Shown here piece after piece: positions 43,495 to 52,108 of a stretch of 64,000 nt of DNA. The notes under the pieces were generated by a model that worked only from the letters and a program-made list of their open reading frames with translations, had not been told where the DNA came from and searched no databases. How positions within the stretch are numbered: position 1 is the stretch's first letter; each line of letters opens with the position of its first letter. The translations under genes and the position numbers were made by a program. The DNA is from Deltaproteobacteria bacterium (lineage in GTDB: Bacteria > Bdellovibrionota > Bdellovibrionia > Bdellovibrionales > JAMPXM01): the NCBI GenBank assembly GCA_017302795.1, contig JAFLCB010000006.1, positions 1 through 64,000 of the forward strand. The letters run 5' to 3'.

Positions 43495-44508
43495 TTAACT
43501 TGCTTTTTTAGTGTATGAATTTGAAAGCCGCTCAATCTCGGTTGCCATCTGCTCACGAAGCTTCTGCGGGCTGGCGACTTCCGCACTTGAACCCATCCCA
43601 AGTATCCACCTTACAAGTTCATCATTCACGCGGACTTCTAGGCTTAAGCGGATGCCGCTTGCGGTGCGGACGGAGCGTTGGGACGGGTGCCATTGGCGTT
43701 CGGCGATGTAAGAGGCCATTGGCTCTTTTATGTTGATTTCGACTTTTGCGATTTCGCCTTCTCGGTAAACGGCGAGAGAATCTTTTTGGAAATGATCGAA
43801 ATCAAAACCTTTTGATGTGTATTCTTCATCACTCATCATGGCACGCTTCACACGGGCCACGGCATAGGTTTTCATTTGCTGACTCTCGGTCGCAAGATCC
43901 CTTGCGATCAGATAAATTCCAGAGTCTGCAAAGTAAAGCATCTCTGGTCCGACTTTGCGTGTTGCTACTTGCCCTGCGCGTTCGCCGCTTGATGCTAGGT
44001 AGTCGATATCAAGCACATGGCCTTCAGCGCAGGCTTGGTGAAGGGTATCTAGAATTTCTCTAGGTACTTTTACACCGTAAGAAGCGCGGTGCTTAAAGCC
44101 CATGTATTCGGAAAACTCCTTCATCGCTTTTTCGCCTTTTAGACCAAGAAGCTTTTCTAAGCGCTGAAACATTGGGTTTAAGACATCTTCTAAAGTTGTT
44201 CCGTCAAAAATCCGCATGGATTCGCGAGAGATCGTAAGCGCTAGAAGTTCAACGTAACTAAACGCCACGTCTTTCGAAACGTGCGCCACGCGAGAGAGTT
44301 TGTATTTTGAAGGATCTGTTGATTCATCGATGTCTAAAGGGATGAAGGCTTGTTCGATCGCTTTAAGATCTCGGTAAACGGTTTCGCGACTGCAGTTGTG
44401 ACCTTCGTCATTTAATTTATTTAAGATGTCCCTTGCAGCTAAGCCATTGGCGTTTAGCTCGAGGTGATGAAGGATACGAAGGATTCGTGAGACCTGCCGG
44501 TTACGCAT
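43495..44508 (-). CDS. WYL-domain transcriptional regulator
   Basis: The product is 337 residues. An N-terminal winged helix (LEL-ANGLAARDILNKLND, then RETVYRDLKAIEQ) is followed by a WYL domain (about 145-220, VLDIDYLASSGERAG and GIYLIARDL) and a C-terminal WCX-like region containing RVNDELVRWILGMGSSAEV. WYL proteins (BrxR, CapW and others) repress defence operons and respond to nucleic-acid ligands. It is first in the minus-strand defence operon and divergent from the NERD helicase, so it probably controls both. A close paralogue lies at 61789-62853. Confidence 0.85.
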   Translation of the reverse strand: MRNRQVSRILRILHHLELNANGLAARDILNKLNDEGHNCSRETVYRDLKAIEQAFIPLDIDESTDPSKYKLSRVAHVSKDVAFSYVELLALTISRESMRIFDGTTLEDVLNPMFQRLEKLLGLKGEKAMKEFSEYMGFKHRASYGVKVPREILDTLHQACAEGHVLDIDYLASSGERAGQVATRKVGPEMLYFADSGIYLIARDLATESQQMKTYAVARVKRAMMSDEEYTSKGFDFDHFQKDSLAVYREGEIAKVEINIKEPMASYIAERQWHPSQRSVRTASGIRLSLEVRVNDELVRWILGMGSSAEVASPQKLREQMATEIERLSNSYTKKAS

Positions 44509-44843
44509 GGTTATTCATCGGCCATCTCGACCAATGTCCTTAAGATTTGTTGGTTAATGAAAGTGAACATGTCTCATCCTGGTATTTTTCGATTGCTCGT
44601 TGCCCACAATATGTAACGTAATCCTTCTTCGTTTCACATGAGGTCACGAGTCATATTTTTTTCGAAGAAATCGCTAAGGGAAGCATCAAAACGAAGCGTC
44701 GTGGCCTCTGGTGACACCCAAAAAATGGTAAGAGAAAACTGCAGGATCCAAGCTTTGTAATCAGCGCGGAGAAAATTGAGGCGCAAGGGACTTTGAAGAG
44801 TCTTATTGTTTAGTTCTAGTGATCAAAATCCGATCCGTCTAAT
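44509..44843. other. Divergent intergenic region between WYL regulator and NERD helicase
   Basis: About 335 bp without a gene. It must hold promoters for both sides. A GTGGCCTCTGGTGACAC stretch at about 44701-44717 resembles the hairpin at 50967-50985. I see no clear long palindrome for the WYL protein. Confidence 0.4.
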
Positions 44844-46541
44844 ATGTCATCTCGTATTCATCCTAGTGAAACTTATAGGCCCACTACATCTCGCGGAGAA
44901 ATTAAAGTTTACGAGGCGTTGGTGCGACATCTGCCCCAAGGCTGGCAAGCGTGGCACTCCCTTAAGCTCGATACTGGAAGCTATCTTGAAGCGGAAGCGG
45001 ACTTTGTTGTGGCCTCACCTGAACATGGATTTATTGTTTTGGAAGTTAAATCTGGGAAGATGAGAGTCGAGGACGGGCATTGGTTTCAGAATTCCCATCG
45101 TTTGCAACGCGCGCCAATTGATCAGGCGACAAATTTTGCACATCATCTCTCGAACCGAATAAAGCGTGAAACCGGCGAACTGGTTCCCTTTGTTTCAATG
45201 GTGGCGTTTCCTGATGTCGACACTCTTGAGGGTAAACCAAGTGACGATCTTGTTCGCTATTCAATTACCGGAAAAGATCTTGGCGAAATAGCGACAAAAC
45301 TAAAAGCAACGCTCGAGATTGCGAGTGGCAATGGTCGGAATCCGCCAAAAAGCGCTGATTGGATTAAGCTCATACATAGGCTTTGGGGCCACACATGGAC
45401 GACTAAGCCGTCGCTCATCTCTGATGTCTTGGAAATCCCAATCAAGCTAACGGACACCCAACTTGCAATTTTGGATGGACTAGTCGAGAACCCTGCGCTG
45501 TTAATTGAAGGAGGGCCGGGAACTGGTAAAAGCTTTATTGCAAGAGAAGCGGCTAGTCGCTTCAAGCGCGCGGGCAGAGAAGTCTTGTACCTCTGTTTCA
45601 CAGATCCCCTAGCGAAGTGGATGAGTTTTGAGTTGAAGGGGAAGGCAACGGTTCGGACGCTTCGACGTCTAGCTGCTGATTTGGCTGGAGTCAGTCCGAC
45701 GAATAGCGATGATTGGGCGTCCGTTACAAATAGGGCGATCGAATCATGGTCTGCGAGTGATGTGGCCAATCCCTTTTTGAAGTGGCTAAAAGAGGCAAAA
45801 CCTGTGGTGCTACTTGATGAGTCACAGGATCTGGCTGAGGATGATTGGCTTTTGGTTAATCAGATTGTTAATGATCTTGGTAAGCCTGGGGAACTTTCAC
45901 CGATCTGGTGGAGCTTTGCGGATAGTGACCAAACCATATTGCCCTTCGCGAAACTAGAGATCAGTTTCTTTCCTGCGCGTTTCCGGTTGGGGCCATCATA
46001 TAGGGCGCCGTTGGATCTTGTGAATGCGAATGGACTATTTAGGGAGGCGAGTCAGTCTAACGAGCCGCTGACAGTATTGCATGAAAGAATAGTGCCACTC
46101 TTTCGCAACGAGAAACTATCTGGTCCGGTCGCCAGACTAAAGTGGACTGAAACGAAGGATGATTTAGACAATGAAGTTCGAGTCGCGATCGAAGTAGATC
46201 AGTTGATAAAAGAAGGCTTTAAACGAAATCAGATTGCGGTTTGCTCGGTTCGCGGACGCGATGAAAAGCGGAGTCTCAATGGTAAGACTCGGATTGGTTC
46301 TCACCCATGTGTACCTGCTGACCACGATAGTGCGCCGCTATCTTTGATTGTTGATACATTTGCTCGATTGAAAGGGCTTGAGCGTCCAGCGATTGTCGTG
46401 ACAGACATTCATTTGATGCAACCTGGGCGCGAAGCTGAATTGATGAAACGTCTTTATGTAGCAGCTACTCGCGCACAGATCTGTGTACGAATTGTCGGTC
46501 CGATTCCAATGCGAAAAAAGGGAATAGGTCACGCTGCTTAA
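44844..46541 (+). CDS. NERD-domain SF1 (UvrD-like) helicase
   Basis: The product is 565 residues. An N-terminal NERD nuclease-like domain (about 18-130) has EADFVVASPEHGFIVLEVKS with Asp53, Glu67 and Lys69. The helicase follows: Walker A EGGPGTGKS (222-230), Walker B LLDESQD (323-329), and a C-terminal region with FARLKGLERPAIVV and YVAATRAQ. NERD-helicase fusions are common in defence neighbourhoods and resemble Gabija-type or nuclease-helicase effectors. It is divergent from the WYL gene and has no strong ribosome binding site at the ATG. Confidence 0.82.
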   Translation: MSSRIHPSETYRPTTSRGEIKVYEALVRHLPQGWQAWHSLKLDTGSYLEAEADFVVASPEHGFIVLEVKSGKMRVEDGHWFQNSHRLQRAPIDQATNFAHHLSNRIKRETGELVPFVSMVAFPDVDTLEGKPSDDLVRYSITGKDLGEIATKLKATLEIASGNGRNPPKSADWIKLIHRLWGHTWTTKPSLISDVLEIPIKLTDTQLAILDGLVENPALLIEGGPGTGKSFIAREAASRFKRAGREVLYLCFTDPLAKWMSFELKGKATVRTLRRLAADLAGVSPTNSDDWASVTNRAIESWSASDVANPFLKWLKEAKPVVLLDESQDLAEDDWLLVNQIVNDLGKPGELSPIWWSFADSDQTILPFAKLEISFFPARFRLGPSYRAPLDLVNANGLFREASQSNEPLTVLHERIVPLFRNEKLSGPVARLKWTETKDDLDNEVRVAIEVDQLIKEGFKRNQIAVCSVRGRDEKRSLNGKTRIGSHPCVPADHDSAPLSLIVDTFARLKGLERPAIVVTDIHLMQPGREAELMKRLYVAATRAQICVRIVGPIPMRKKGIGHAA

Positions 46542-46581
46542 GACTTAAATTTTGTGAGCGCACAGCGCGTTTCGAGGACAC

Positions 46582-47976
46582 ATGCCAGAGCTTAAAGATA
46601 TCGACGGCTACCTGGAAGAAATGTTCGCCGCCTTAGCAAAGAAAAAGTTCGCGAAATTTGATGCTGTCCATGGTGAACTCATGAAAAGTGGCCTAGTCGG
46701 TTGGCATGATACGCCTCTCAGGCTCGATCTTTTGGAGCTCTGTGAGAATGGTGATTTCTCACGCGCAAACTACGCTCTCGCAGCGGGGATTGCTCCACTC
46801 GATGACGATCAGCTTTTTTTGCATGCATGCAGCTACGGCAAACCGAAGGATATCGATGCGGTCCGCTATGCGGCATACAGAGAAAATGAGGACGGAGGCA
46901 GCTTCGATTCTAGCACCGATCTTACGCCATCAGCTCTCATCAAAGCGACATTCAATCTTCGTCAAATGAAGAATTTCGTTCACGTTTTGCCATTGATTTT
47001 ACGTGATTCGGAAGAAGTTGATTCCGATCTATCTGAAAGTGATGATTTGAATCTGACCGACATCATTCGCTATTTTGAATCGAAAGACTCAAAGTATCTT
47101 AGGGCCATATTGGCCAACCGCAAATTCAAAAAAGCGACGCTTTCTAGTGCGGTGTTTGTTTGTGAGTCAGTGTCAGCGATCAAACTGCTGGTGAAACACG
47201 GCGCCGACGTTCATACACTTGCAGGCAACACGAGGAAGAACTTGTCCATTCGTGCCGTTGAGTGTGGAAATATTGATGTGCTCAAATTTGCTCTCCAACA
47301 AAACGTTTCTCCGTTTCAGCTGGATAGCTTCGGCGATTCAGCATACACGAAGAGCCGTGTGCGAAAAAAAACGGCCGCTATGGCAAAGGTTTGCATCACG
47401 TGGGGCAAGCGACATCCCAAATTAGTACAATCATTGGTGGACACAGCGCTGAGAAAGCGGCGCAAGCGAGATTTTGTACTTCTCGAAGGTTTAAAAAAAG
47501 ACGGCCTGCTTAACAAGGTACAGACAGCGGCAATCGCAAACGCAAAGAAGCAGATTAAAATTAACGATAAGCTGCAGGGTTTATATGCCGCAACTTCCTT
47601 CCAAGCAAACATTCCAGATGGCGAGCTCATCATTCGAGTTGATCAAATTTGCCCGGCCCTTGACAGTTTGATGGCGCTTCATGGCGTGCAGTGCGCTTGC
47701 TATATCACTGCAGATAACCCTGGATCGAAGAAAAGCACGGAAGAGAAAAATACGAAGGCGCGGCAGAGTTTGATTTCTGCGCTCAAACGAAAGAAACTTA
47801 CTTTCTTTACCGGACAAGGTAGGCCTGACAACGGAACTTGGCCCCCAGAGGAGAGCTTTCTTGTTTTGGGTATGTCTTTTAGGGAAACAATGGCTCTCGC
47901 AGAAAAGTTCGGACAAACGGCCATTGTATTTATTCACCGAGGCTCGCCAGCGAAATTGGTATTTCGTAATTTTTAG
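46582..47976 (+). CDS. Ankyrin-like repeat protein with C-terminal DUF3293 domain
   Basis: The product is 464 residues. GAGGACAC precedes the ATG. The N-terminal 45-90 segment (HDTPLRLDLLELC at 42-54) is shared with the 133-residue protein at 52975-53376. The middle has weak ankyrin-like repeats (AIKLLVKHGADVHTL, GNIDVLKFALQQNVSP). The C-terminal 130 residues match DUF3293: LYAATSF, ITADNPGSKKS, a TWPPEESFLVLGM core and KFGQTAIVFIHR. The role is unknown; ankyrin repeats suggest protein binding. It follows the NERD helicase by 40 bp and could be co-transcribed. Confidence 0.65.
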   Translation: MPELKDIDGYLEEMFAALAKKKFAKFDAVHGELMKSGLVGWHDTPLRLDLLELCENGDFSRANYALAAGIAPLDDDQLFLHACSYGKPKDIDAVRYAAYRENEDGGSFDSSTDLTPSALIKATFNLRQMKNFVHVLPLILRDSEEVDSDLSESDDLNLTDIIRYFESKDSKYLRAILANRKFKKATLSSAVFVCESVSAIKLLVKHGADVHTLAGNTRKNLSIRAVECGNIDVLKFALQQNVSPFQLDSFGDSAYTKSRVRKKTAAMAKVCITWGKRHPKLVQSLVDTALRKRRKRDFVLLEGLKKDGLLNKVQTAAIANAKKQIKINDKLQGLYAATSFQANIPDGELIIRVDQICPALDSLMALHGVQCACYITADNPGSKKSTEEKNTKARQSLISALKRKKLTFFTGQGRPDNGTWPPEESFLVLGMSFRETMALAEKFGQTAIVFIHRGSPAKLVFRNF

Positions 47977-48027
47977 CCAATTATGTGGCGCTTTCGAATT
48001 CGAGACGCTCCTCCTGATAGGTGATCG

Positions 48028-48549
48028 ATGAGCAATGCAGAACGACTTGTTAAAGCGATGGCACAGATACCAGGATTTATGCGGGTTCGCTCCACGCGAG
48101 AGACCCTGCCTGAGCTAGTGACCTATGCGGTCATTCAAGGAGCCAACATTTTGACCATAGGATCTGGAAAAAAAGAACGCTTCAAAGTCTTGATGGGGAA
48201 CCGGGGCGCGCATAATAAGGCGCCCCTTGTCGGTCTCTGCCATCGTCTATTTGATCAGCCAATCGAATTTTACATTTGTAAATACACGCCCGCGGGTGCG
48301 ACCAATTCCAGCGAGGAGCGCGAACTGCAGCGCGCTTTTGGCGAGACAGAAATTGATGGCAAACGTTCCTATGGCGAGGCGATGAAATATCTGCGTGGCC
48401 AGCTGGGCTTAAATGAAACGAGTTTGGAAGCAGTGCTTTTGGATTTGATGGAAACTCATGGCGATATTCTCAATCACGCGCTACGGACCGAGTCCACAGC
48501 CGAGACAGTTGACCAGTTGTTTAAGGGCTATTGGAAAAAGTCTGCATAG
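48028..48549 (+). CDS. Hypothetical protein, possibly GIY-YIG-like
   Basis: The product is 173 residues. TAGGTGATCG lies before the ATG. The segment ILTIGSGKKERFKVLMGNRG followed by LFDQPIEFYICKY and EERELQRAFGE is reminiscent of a diverged GIY-YIG nuclease core (I-G turn, Arg, late Glu). The canonical GIY and YIG triplets are not clear, so this is only a suggestion. It lies 51 bp after the ankyrin/DUF3293 gene and may be in the same transcript. Confidence 0.55.
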   Translation: MSNAERLVKAMAQIPGFMRVRSTRETLPELVTYAVIQGANILTIGSGKKERFKVLMGNRGAHNKAPLVGLCHRLFDQPIEFYICKYTPAGATNSSEERELQRAFGETEIDGKRSYGEAMKYLRGQLGLNETSLEAVLLDLMETHGDILNHALRTESTAETVDQLFKGYWKKSA

Positions 48550-48662
48550 GTAATCTTCGCCTGATCAGCTTACAAATTTGCTAGTAACAGACCAAAGTGC
48601 AGGCTGATTTGAGGGTTAAAGTCCGATAAGAAAACGATCTCAAGTAAGCGGGGAAGAGCCAA

Positions 48663-50132
48663 ATGAATTATGATGTTCTCGTTTCAGGTGTAGCCCTCAT
48701 GATTGGTCTATTCCTAGGATACACTATCGGTGGCCTGCGCAAGAGTAGGGCGCAAATCGCAGAGACTGATTCCGGTTTGATTCCCATTCTGCAAAAAGAG
48801 AAAGAGCGCGCTGAAATCAGATTAGGCGAATTGGCCGCTGCGTTGGAACGTAGCAAAATCGAAAGTGCCGAGCGAAAGAAAGAAAACGAATTTTTGCACA
48901 CGTTGACGGCAGGGGCCAAGAGCGCGGCCGAAGCTGCAGAGACTAAATGTGCGGCCGCAATCGACGCATGGAACGAACTCAAGCCAAAATTTGAAACGGC
49001 AAAGTCCGAAACCGTGTGGTTAAAAGAACAGCTTGAAAAGAGCAGTCAGCAGCTGATGGACCTAGAAAAGGTGCTGTCCGATCGTTTCATGACACTCGCG
49101 CAAAAGGTTTTGGAGGATCAGAACCAAAAGTTTCAAGACTTCGGCAATAAAAACCTGGGTGGACTAATCACTCCCTTGCGCGAGAAGCTACAGACGTTCG
49201 AAAAGCAGATTCAAGACACTTACGCTAAAGAGTCTACCGAGCGCTCGCTGTTACGTCAGCAGGTGGAGGGATTGATCGGCGCACAAGCCAAACTCAGCGA
49301 GGATGCCAATCGTCTCTCAAGCGCTTTGCGCGCAGACGTCAAACAACAGGGCAATTGGGGTGAGCTCGTTTTGCGCAGAATTCTTGAAAGTTCTGGTCTG
49401 CGTGAGGGGCAAGAATTTGTTATGCAGGGAAAGGGAATGGATTTGAAGGGGGACGATGGCGAAGGCCAAAAACCCGACTATATTATTTGGCTCGAGGATC
49501 GAAAGTTCCTGATCGTCGATTCGAAAGTCACGATTCGTTCATTTGAAAAATTCATTCATGCCCAGGATGAAAATTCCAGAGACGAGCACTGGCGCCATTA
49601 CCTATTAGCAATCGAAGATCATGTGAATGGTCTTTCTGGCAAACACTACCACAGCAACGAAAAGCTAGGGTCGCCCGAATACGTCATGATGTTTATGCCA
49701 ACCGAAGCCTCCTTTGCGCTGCTCGTAGATCGCAGCCCAGATTTGATTGAAAAAGCTTGGGGTAAGAAAATAATTCTCGTCGGTCCAACCAATCTGATGG
49801 CGTGTCTAAAAGCCGTCGACTCGGTGTGGAAATTTAATCGGCAAAACAAAAACGTCGAAGAGATTATGAGTATCGGACAAAAGGCCCTGCACAAGTTTGC
49901 TGACTTCACGGCCAACATTGAGGCCATCGGCACGAGTCTAAAAGGTGCACAAACGTCGCTAGATAAGGCCACGGCCCAGCTCCAGGGAAAGGGCGGCATG
50001 GTTTCGCTGATGAAGAAGATGAATACTCTTGATGTCCCATCTACGAAAGCGCTGGCGAAATTTGCCGCTGATGTCGATACCGAAGTCGGTGAGCTAAGCG
50101 AACCTGGGACTAAACCTGACGGCGCTGCCTAA
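48663..50132 (+). CDS. rmuC: RmuC-family DNA recombination protein
   Basis: The product is 489 residues. An N-terminal membrane helix (SGVALMIGLFLGYTIGGL) is followed by a coiled coil (about 45-215). The RmuC nuclease-like domain follows: KQQGNWGELVLRRILESSGL, EDRKFLIVDSKVTIRSF, YVMMFMPTEASFALL, and GPTNLMACLKAVDSVWKF. RmuC limits inversions and repeat recombination and has a PD-(D/E)XK-like core. It appears complete. RmuC is common in ordinary chromosomes too, so this may mark an edge of backbone DNA. Confidence 0.9.
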   Translation: MNYDVLVSGVALMIGLFLGYTIGGLRKSRAQIAETDSGLIPILQKEKERAEIRLGELAAALERSKIESAERKKENEFLHTLTAGAKSAAEAAETKCAAAIDAWNELKPKFETAKSETVWLKEQLEKSSQQLMDLEKVLSDRFMTLAQKVLEDQNQKFQDFGNKNLGGLITPLREKLQTFEKQIQDTYAKESTERSLLRQQVEGLIGAQAKLSEDANRLSSALRADVKQQGNWGELVLRRILESSGLREGQEFVMQGKGMDLKGDDGEGQKPDYIIWLEDRKFLIVDSKVTIRSFEKFIHAQDENSRDEHWRHYLLAIEDHVNGLSGKHYHSNEKLGSPEYVMMFMPTEASFALLVDRSPDLIEKAWGKKIILVGPTNLMACLKAVDSVWKFNRQNKNVEEIMSIGQKALHKFADFTANIEAIGTSLKGAQTSLDKATAQLQGKGGMVSLMKKMNTLDVPSTKALAKFAADVDTEVGELSEPGTKPDGAA

Positions 50133-50222
50133 TCCTATTTCATCCGTCGTGAAGCAGTAGAAAGTTTCAGTGCGGTTCCTGAACTCGAGCAGTGATAGGC
50201 ATCACCTAAAGAAAGGTGCGAA

Positions 50223-50951
50223 GTGAGCGTTAGCGAGCGAACGAAAGTCAGAATCGCCGAACTTCGCGCCTTACTGCAAGACGGGAAGTTTGATCAATGG
50301 CATCTTGCGCTGGTGGGCAAGGCGTTCCCGAAAAAAAGTTCAGACGAACTCGCTGAATGGATTCTTTCCAATAAGAACGAAGCCGCAGTGCTGTTCGGTA
50401 AATCTGTTGTCGACATGTTTGAACTCTCCATTCTGAATTGGGTTTCGTCATTAAAAATAGAAATCAGATCGGATGAAGAAATTTTTGATTCTGTATTGGA
50501 AAACAAGAAATCCGAACCGTGGTCCTCGTTTCTTCGCGATTGGGGCGTAATATTGGTTGGCGGTTCGGTTGCCGCGCAAGGCCTGGTGCCGCCCTGTTAC
50601 GTCAAATTTTATAAGCCTCATGATCCGTTTTGCGGTCCTTGGCGCTGTTCTGATGGTATCACACCAAAAGTGTACCGGCTCCCCGAACTTGTGCATCGAG
50701 AGTACAAGTATTGGGATAGCGAAATTTGGTCAGGAGAGCAGGACGAAGTAGATGAATTTGAAGTCGACTTTGACCCGATTAATCATGTTCCGAAAGATGT
50801 GTTGGCGTCGATTGCGATCGGCCACCGTTCGGATCTCGACTCTGGTGGTTTTGCATGTATCGCCGGAGGGTTCGGATTTAAAGATGGGGAGATCAGCTTC
50901 ATAGGATTAGAACACGACGAGTGGGTGTATCAACAAGCGAACCTCAAGTAA
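50223..50951 (+). CDS. Hypothetical protein
   Basis: The product is 242 residues from GTG 50223 after AAAGG. The sequence has an N-terminal helical half and a C-terminal mixed half rich in Asp, Glu, Trp and Tyr, ending in GLEHDEWVYQQANL. I recognise no family. It has no signal peptide or membrane helix, so it is probably cytoplasmic. It follows rmuC by 90 bp. Confidence 0.6.
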   Translation: MSVSERTKVRIAELRALLQDGKFDQWHLALVGKAFPKKSSDELAEWILSNKNEAAVLFGKSVVDMFELSILNWVSSLKIEIRSDEEIFDSVLENKKSEPWSSFLRDWGVILVGGSVAAQGLVPPCYVKFYKPHDPFCGPWRCSDGITPKVYRLPELVHREYKYWDSEIWSGEQDEVDEFEVDFDPINHVPKDVLASIAIGHRSDLDSGGFACIAGGFGFKDGEISFIGLEHDEWVYQQANLK

Positions 50952-50966
50952 GCCGGCGGGCAGCGC

Positions 50967-50985
50967 TGTGGCCTTTGGTGCCACA
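50967..50985. repeat. Short hairpin element
   Basis: TGTGGC and GCCACA pair around a CTTTGGT loop, without a following T-run. It is just downstream of the gene ending at 50951 and may help terminate transcription. A closely similar but imperfect copy (GTGGCCTCTGGTGACAC) lies near 44701. Confidence 0.45.
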
Positions 50986-50992
50986 ACGTTCA

Positions 50993-51032
50993 TCGAACCT
51001 ATTGTTTGATATTCGAACCTATTAGTTAGTAT
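50993..51032. promoter_or_regulatory. Two 20-bp tandem repeats before the deacetylase gene
   Basis: Unit one (50993-51012) and unit two (51013-51032) each begin TCGAACCTATT and end TAT, with 16 of 20 positions identical. Two helical turns between copies suit a dimeric regulator bound twice. The site lies about 60-100 bp upstream of the deacetylase start. Confidence 0.4.
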
Positions 51033-51088
51033 TTCTTGTATGCTCATGGGGTAGCCGTATCAAAATAATTTTGGAGAAGAGTGCTTAA

Positions 51089-52042
51089 ATGACAATGACT
51101 GGATACTTCACTCACCCAAGCTTTCGGCTTCATGAGATTGCACCGGGTCACCCCGAATGCCCTGAGCGTCTTGATGCCATTGATGACCGCCTGTTGATTG
51201 CGGGACTGGATGTGTTGCTGGATAGGCGCACGGCTACCCCCGCATCCACCTCGGACATTGCGCTGGCGCACGACCCCAATTACATCGCGGCCCTTCGCGG
51301 TTTGAGCGCCGAACTGAAGACAGAAGTTGCCGCAGGTGGTGCCGATCACTTGGCGATTGATGCCGACACCAGCATCAACATACACACGTGGACAGCGGCA
51401 CTGCATGCGGTAGGTGCCGCGATCGACGCCGTTGATGCAGTCCTGGCGGGCGAATTCAAAACGGCTTTTTGCGCCGTGCGTCCCCCAGGCCACCACGCCA
51501 CCCACAACCAGGCCATGGGTTTTTGTTTTTTCAACAATGTGGCCATTGCGGCCAAGTACGCGCTAGAGCGCCACAACCTCAAGCGGGTGGCCATTGTTGA
51601 TTTTGACGTGCACCACGGTAACGGCACCGAAGACATCTGCAAGAACGACAACCGAATCCTAATGGTGAGCTTTTATCAGCACCCGTTTTACCCGCTCGAC
51701 TGGCCACATTCCAACGCGCCCAACATGGTCAACCTTCCGGTCTCGGCCGACACCAAAGGCATAGACATCCGCGATATGATCGAGACCGTCTGGATGCCGC
51801 GCTTGGAGGAATTCAAGCCCGAGCTGATTGTGATCAGCGCCGGCTTTGACGCCCACCGCGAGGACGACATGGGCCAGTTGGATCTTGTGGAAAACGACTA
51901 TGCGTGGATCACCAGCCGCATCATGGACGTGGCAAACCGTTATGCGCAGGGGCGCGTGGTGAGCTGTTTGGAAGGCGGCTATGTGATGGGCTCGCTCTCG
52001 CGCAGCGTAGAGGCACACATACGAGTCATGGCGAATTCGTAG
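51089..52042 (+). CDS. Histone-deacetylase-family amidohydrolase with foreign composition
   Basis: The product is 317 residues with all motifs of class II HDAC-like proteins: RPPGHHATH (131-139; His135/His136), GFCFFNN, DFDVHHGNGT (Asp171, Asp173, His175), SAGFDAHREDD (Asp254, His256) and LEGGY. It would bind zinc and deacetylate proteins, polyamines or small amides such as acetoin-linked or polyamine substrates. In a 45-codon sample about three quarters of third positions are G or C, well above its neighbours, suggesting recent transfer from a high-GC proteobacterium. A second HDAC-fold gene at 56863-57708 has native-like composition. Confidence 0.88.
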   Translation: MTMTGYFTHPSFRLHEIAPGHPECPERLDAIDDRLLIAGLDVLLDRRTATPASTSDIALAHDPNYIAALRGLSAELKTEVAAGGADHLAIDADTSINIHTWTAALHAVGAAIDAVDAVLAGEFKTAFCAVRPPGHHATHNQAMGFCFFNNVAIAAKYALERHNLKRVAIVDFDVHHGNGTEDICKNDNRILMVSFYQHPFYPLDWPHSNAPNMVNLPVSADTKGIDIRDMIETVWMPRLEEFKPELIVISAGFDAHREDDMGQLDLVENDYAWITSRIMDVANRYAQGRVVSCLEGGYVMGSLSRSVEAHIRVMANS

Positions 52043-52108
52043 GTGCCCCAGATAGCGCTTTAGATGGCGCTTCTTCGGATGAGCGTGAGGTTCCTAACAT
52101 GGACTTCG

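Noticed and set aside
44806-45063. 85-residue plus-strand frame at the start of the NERD helicase
   Set aside because: It is in another frame than the NERD domain and shows no protein-like pattern.
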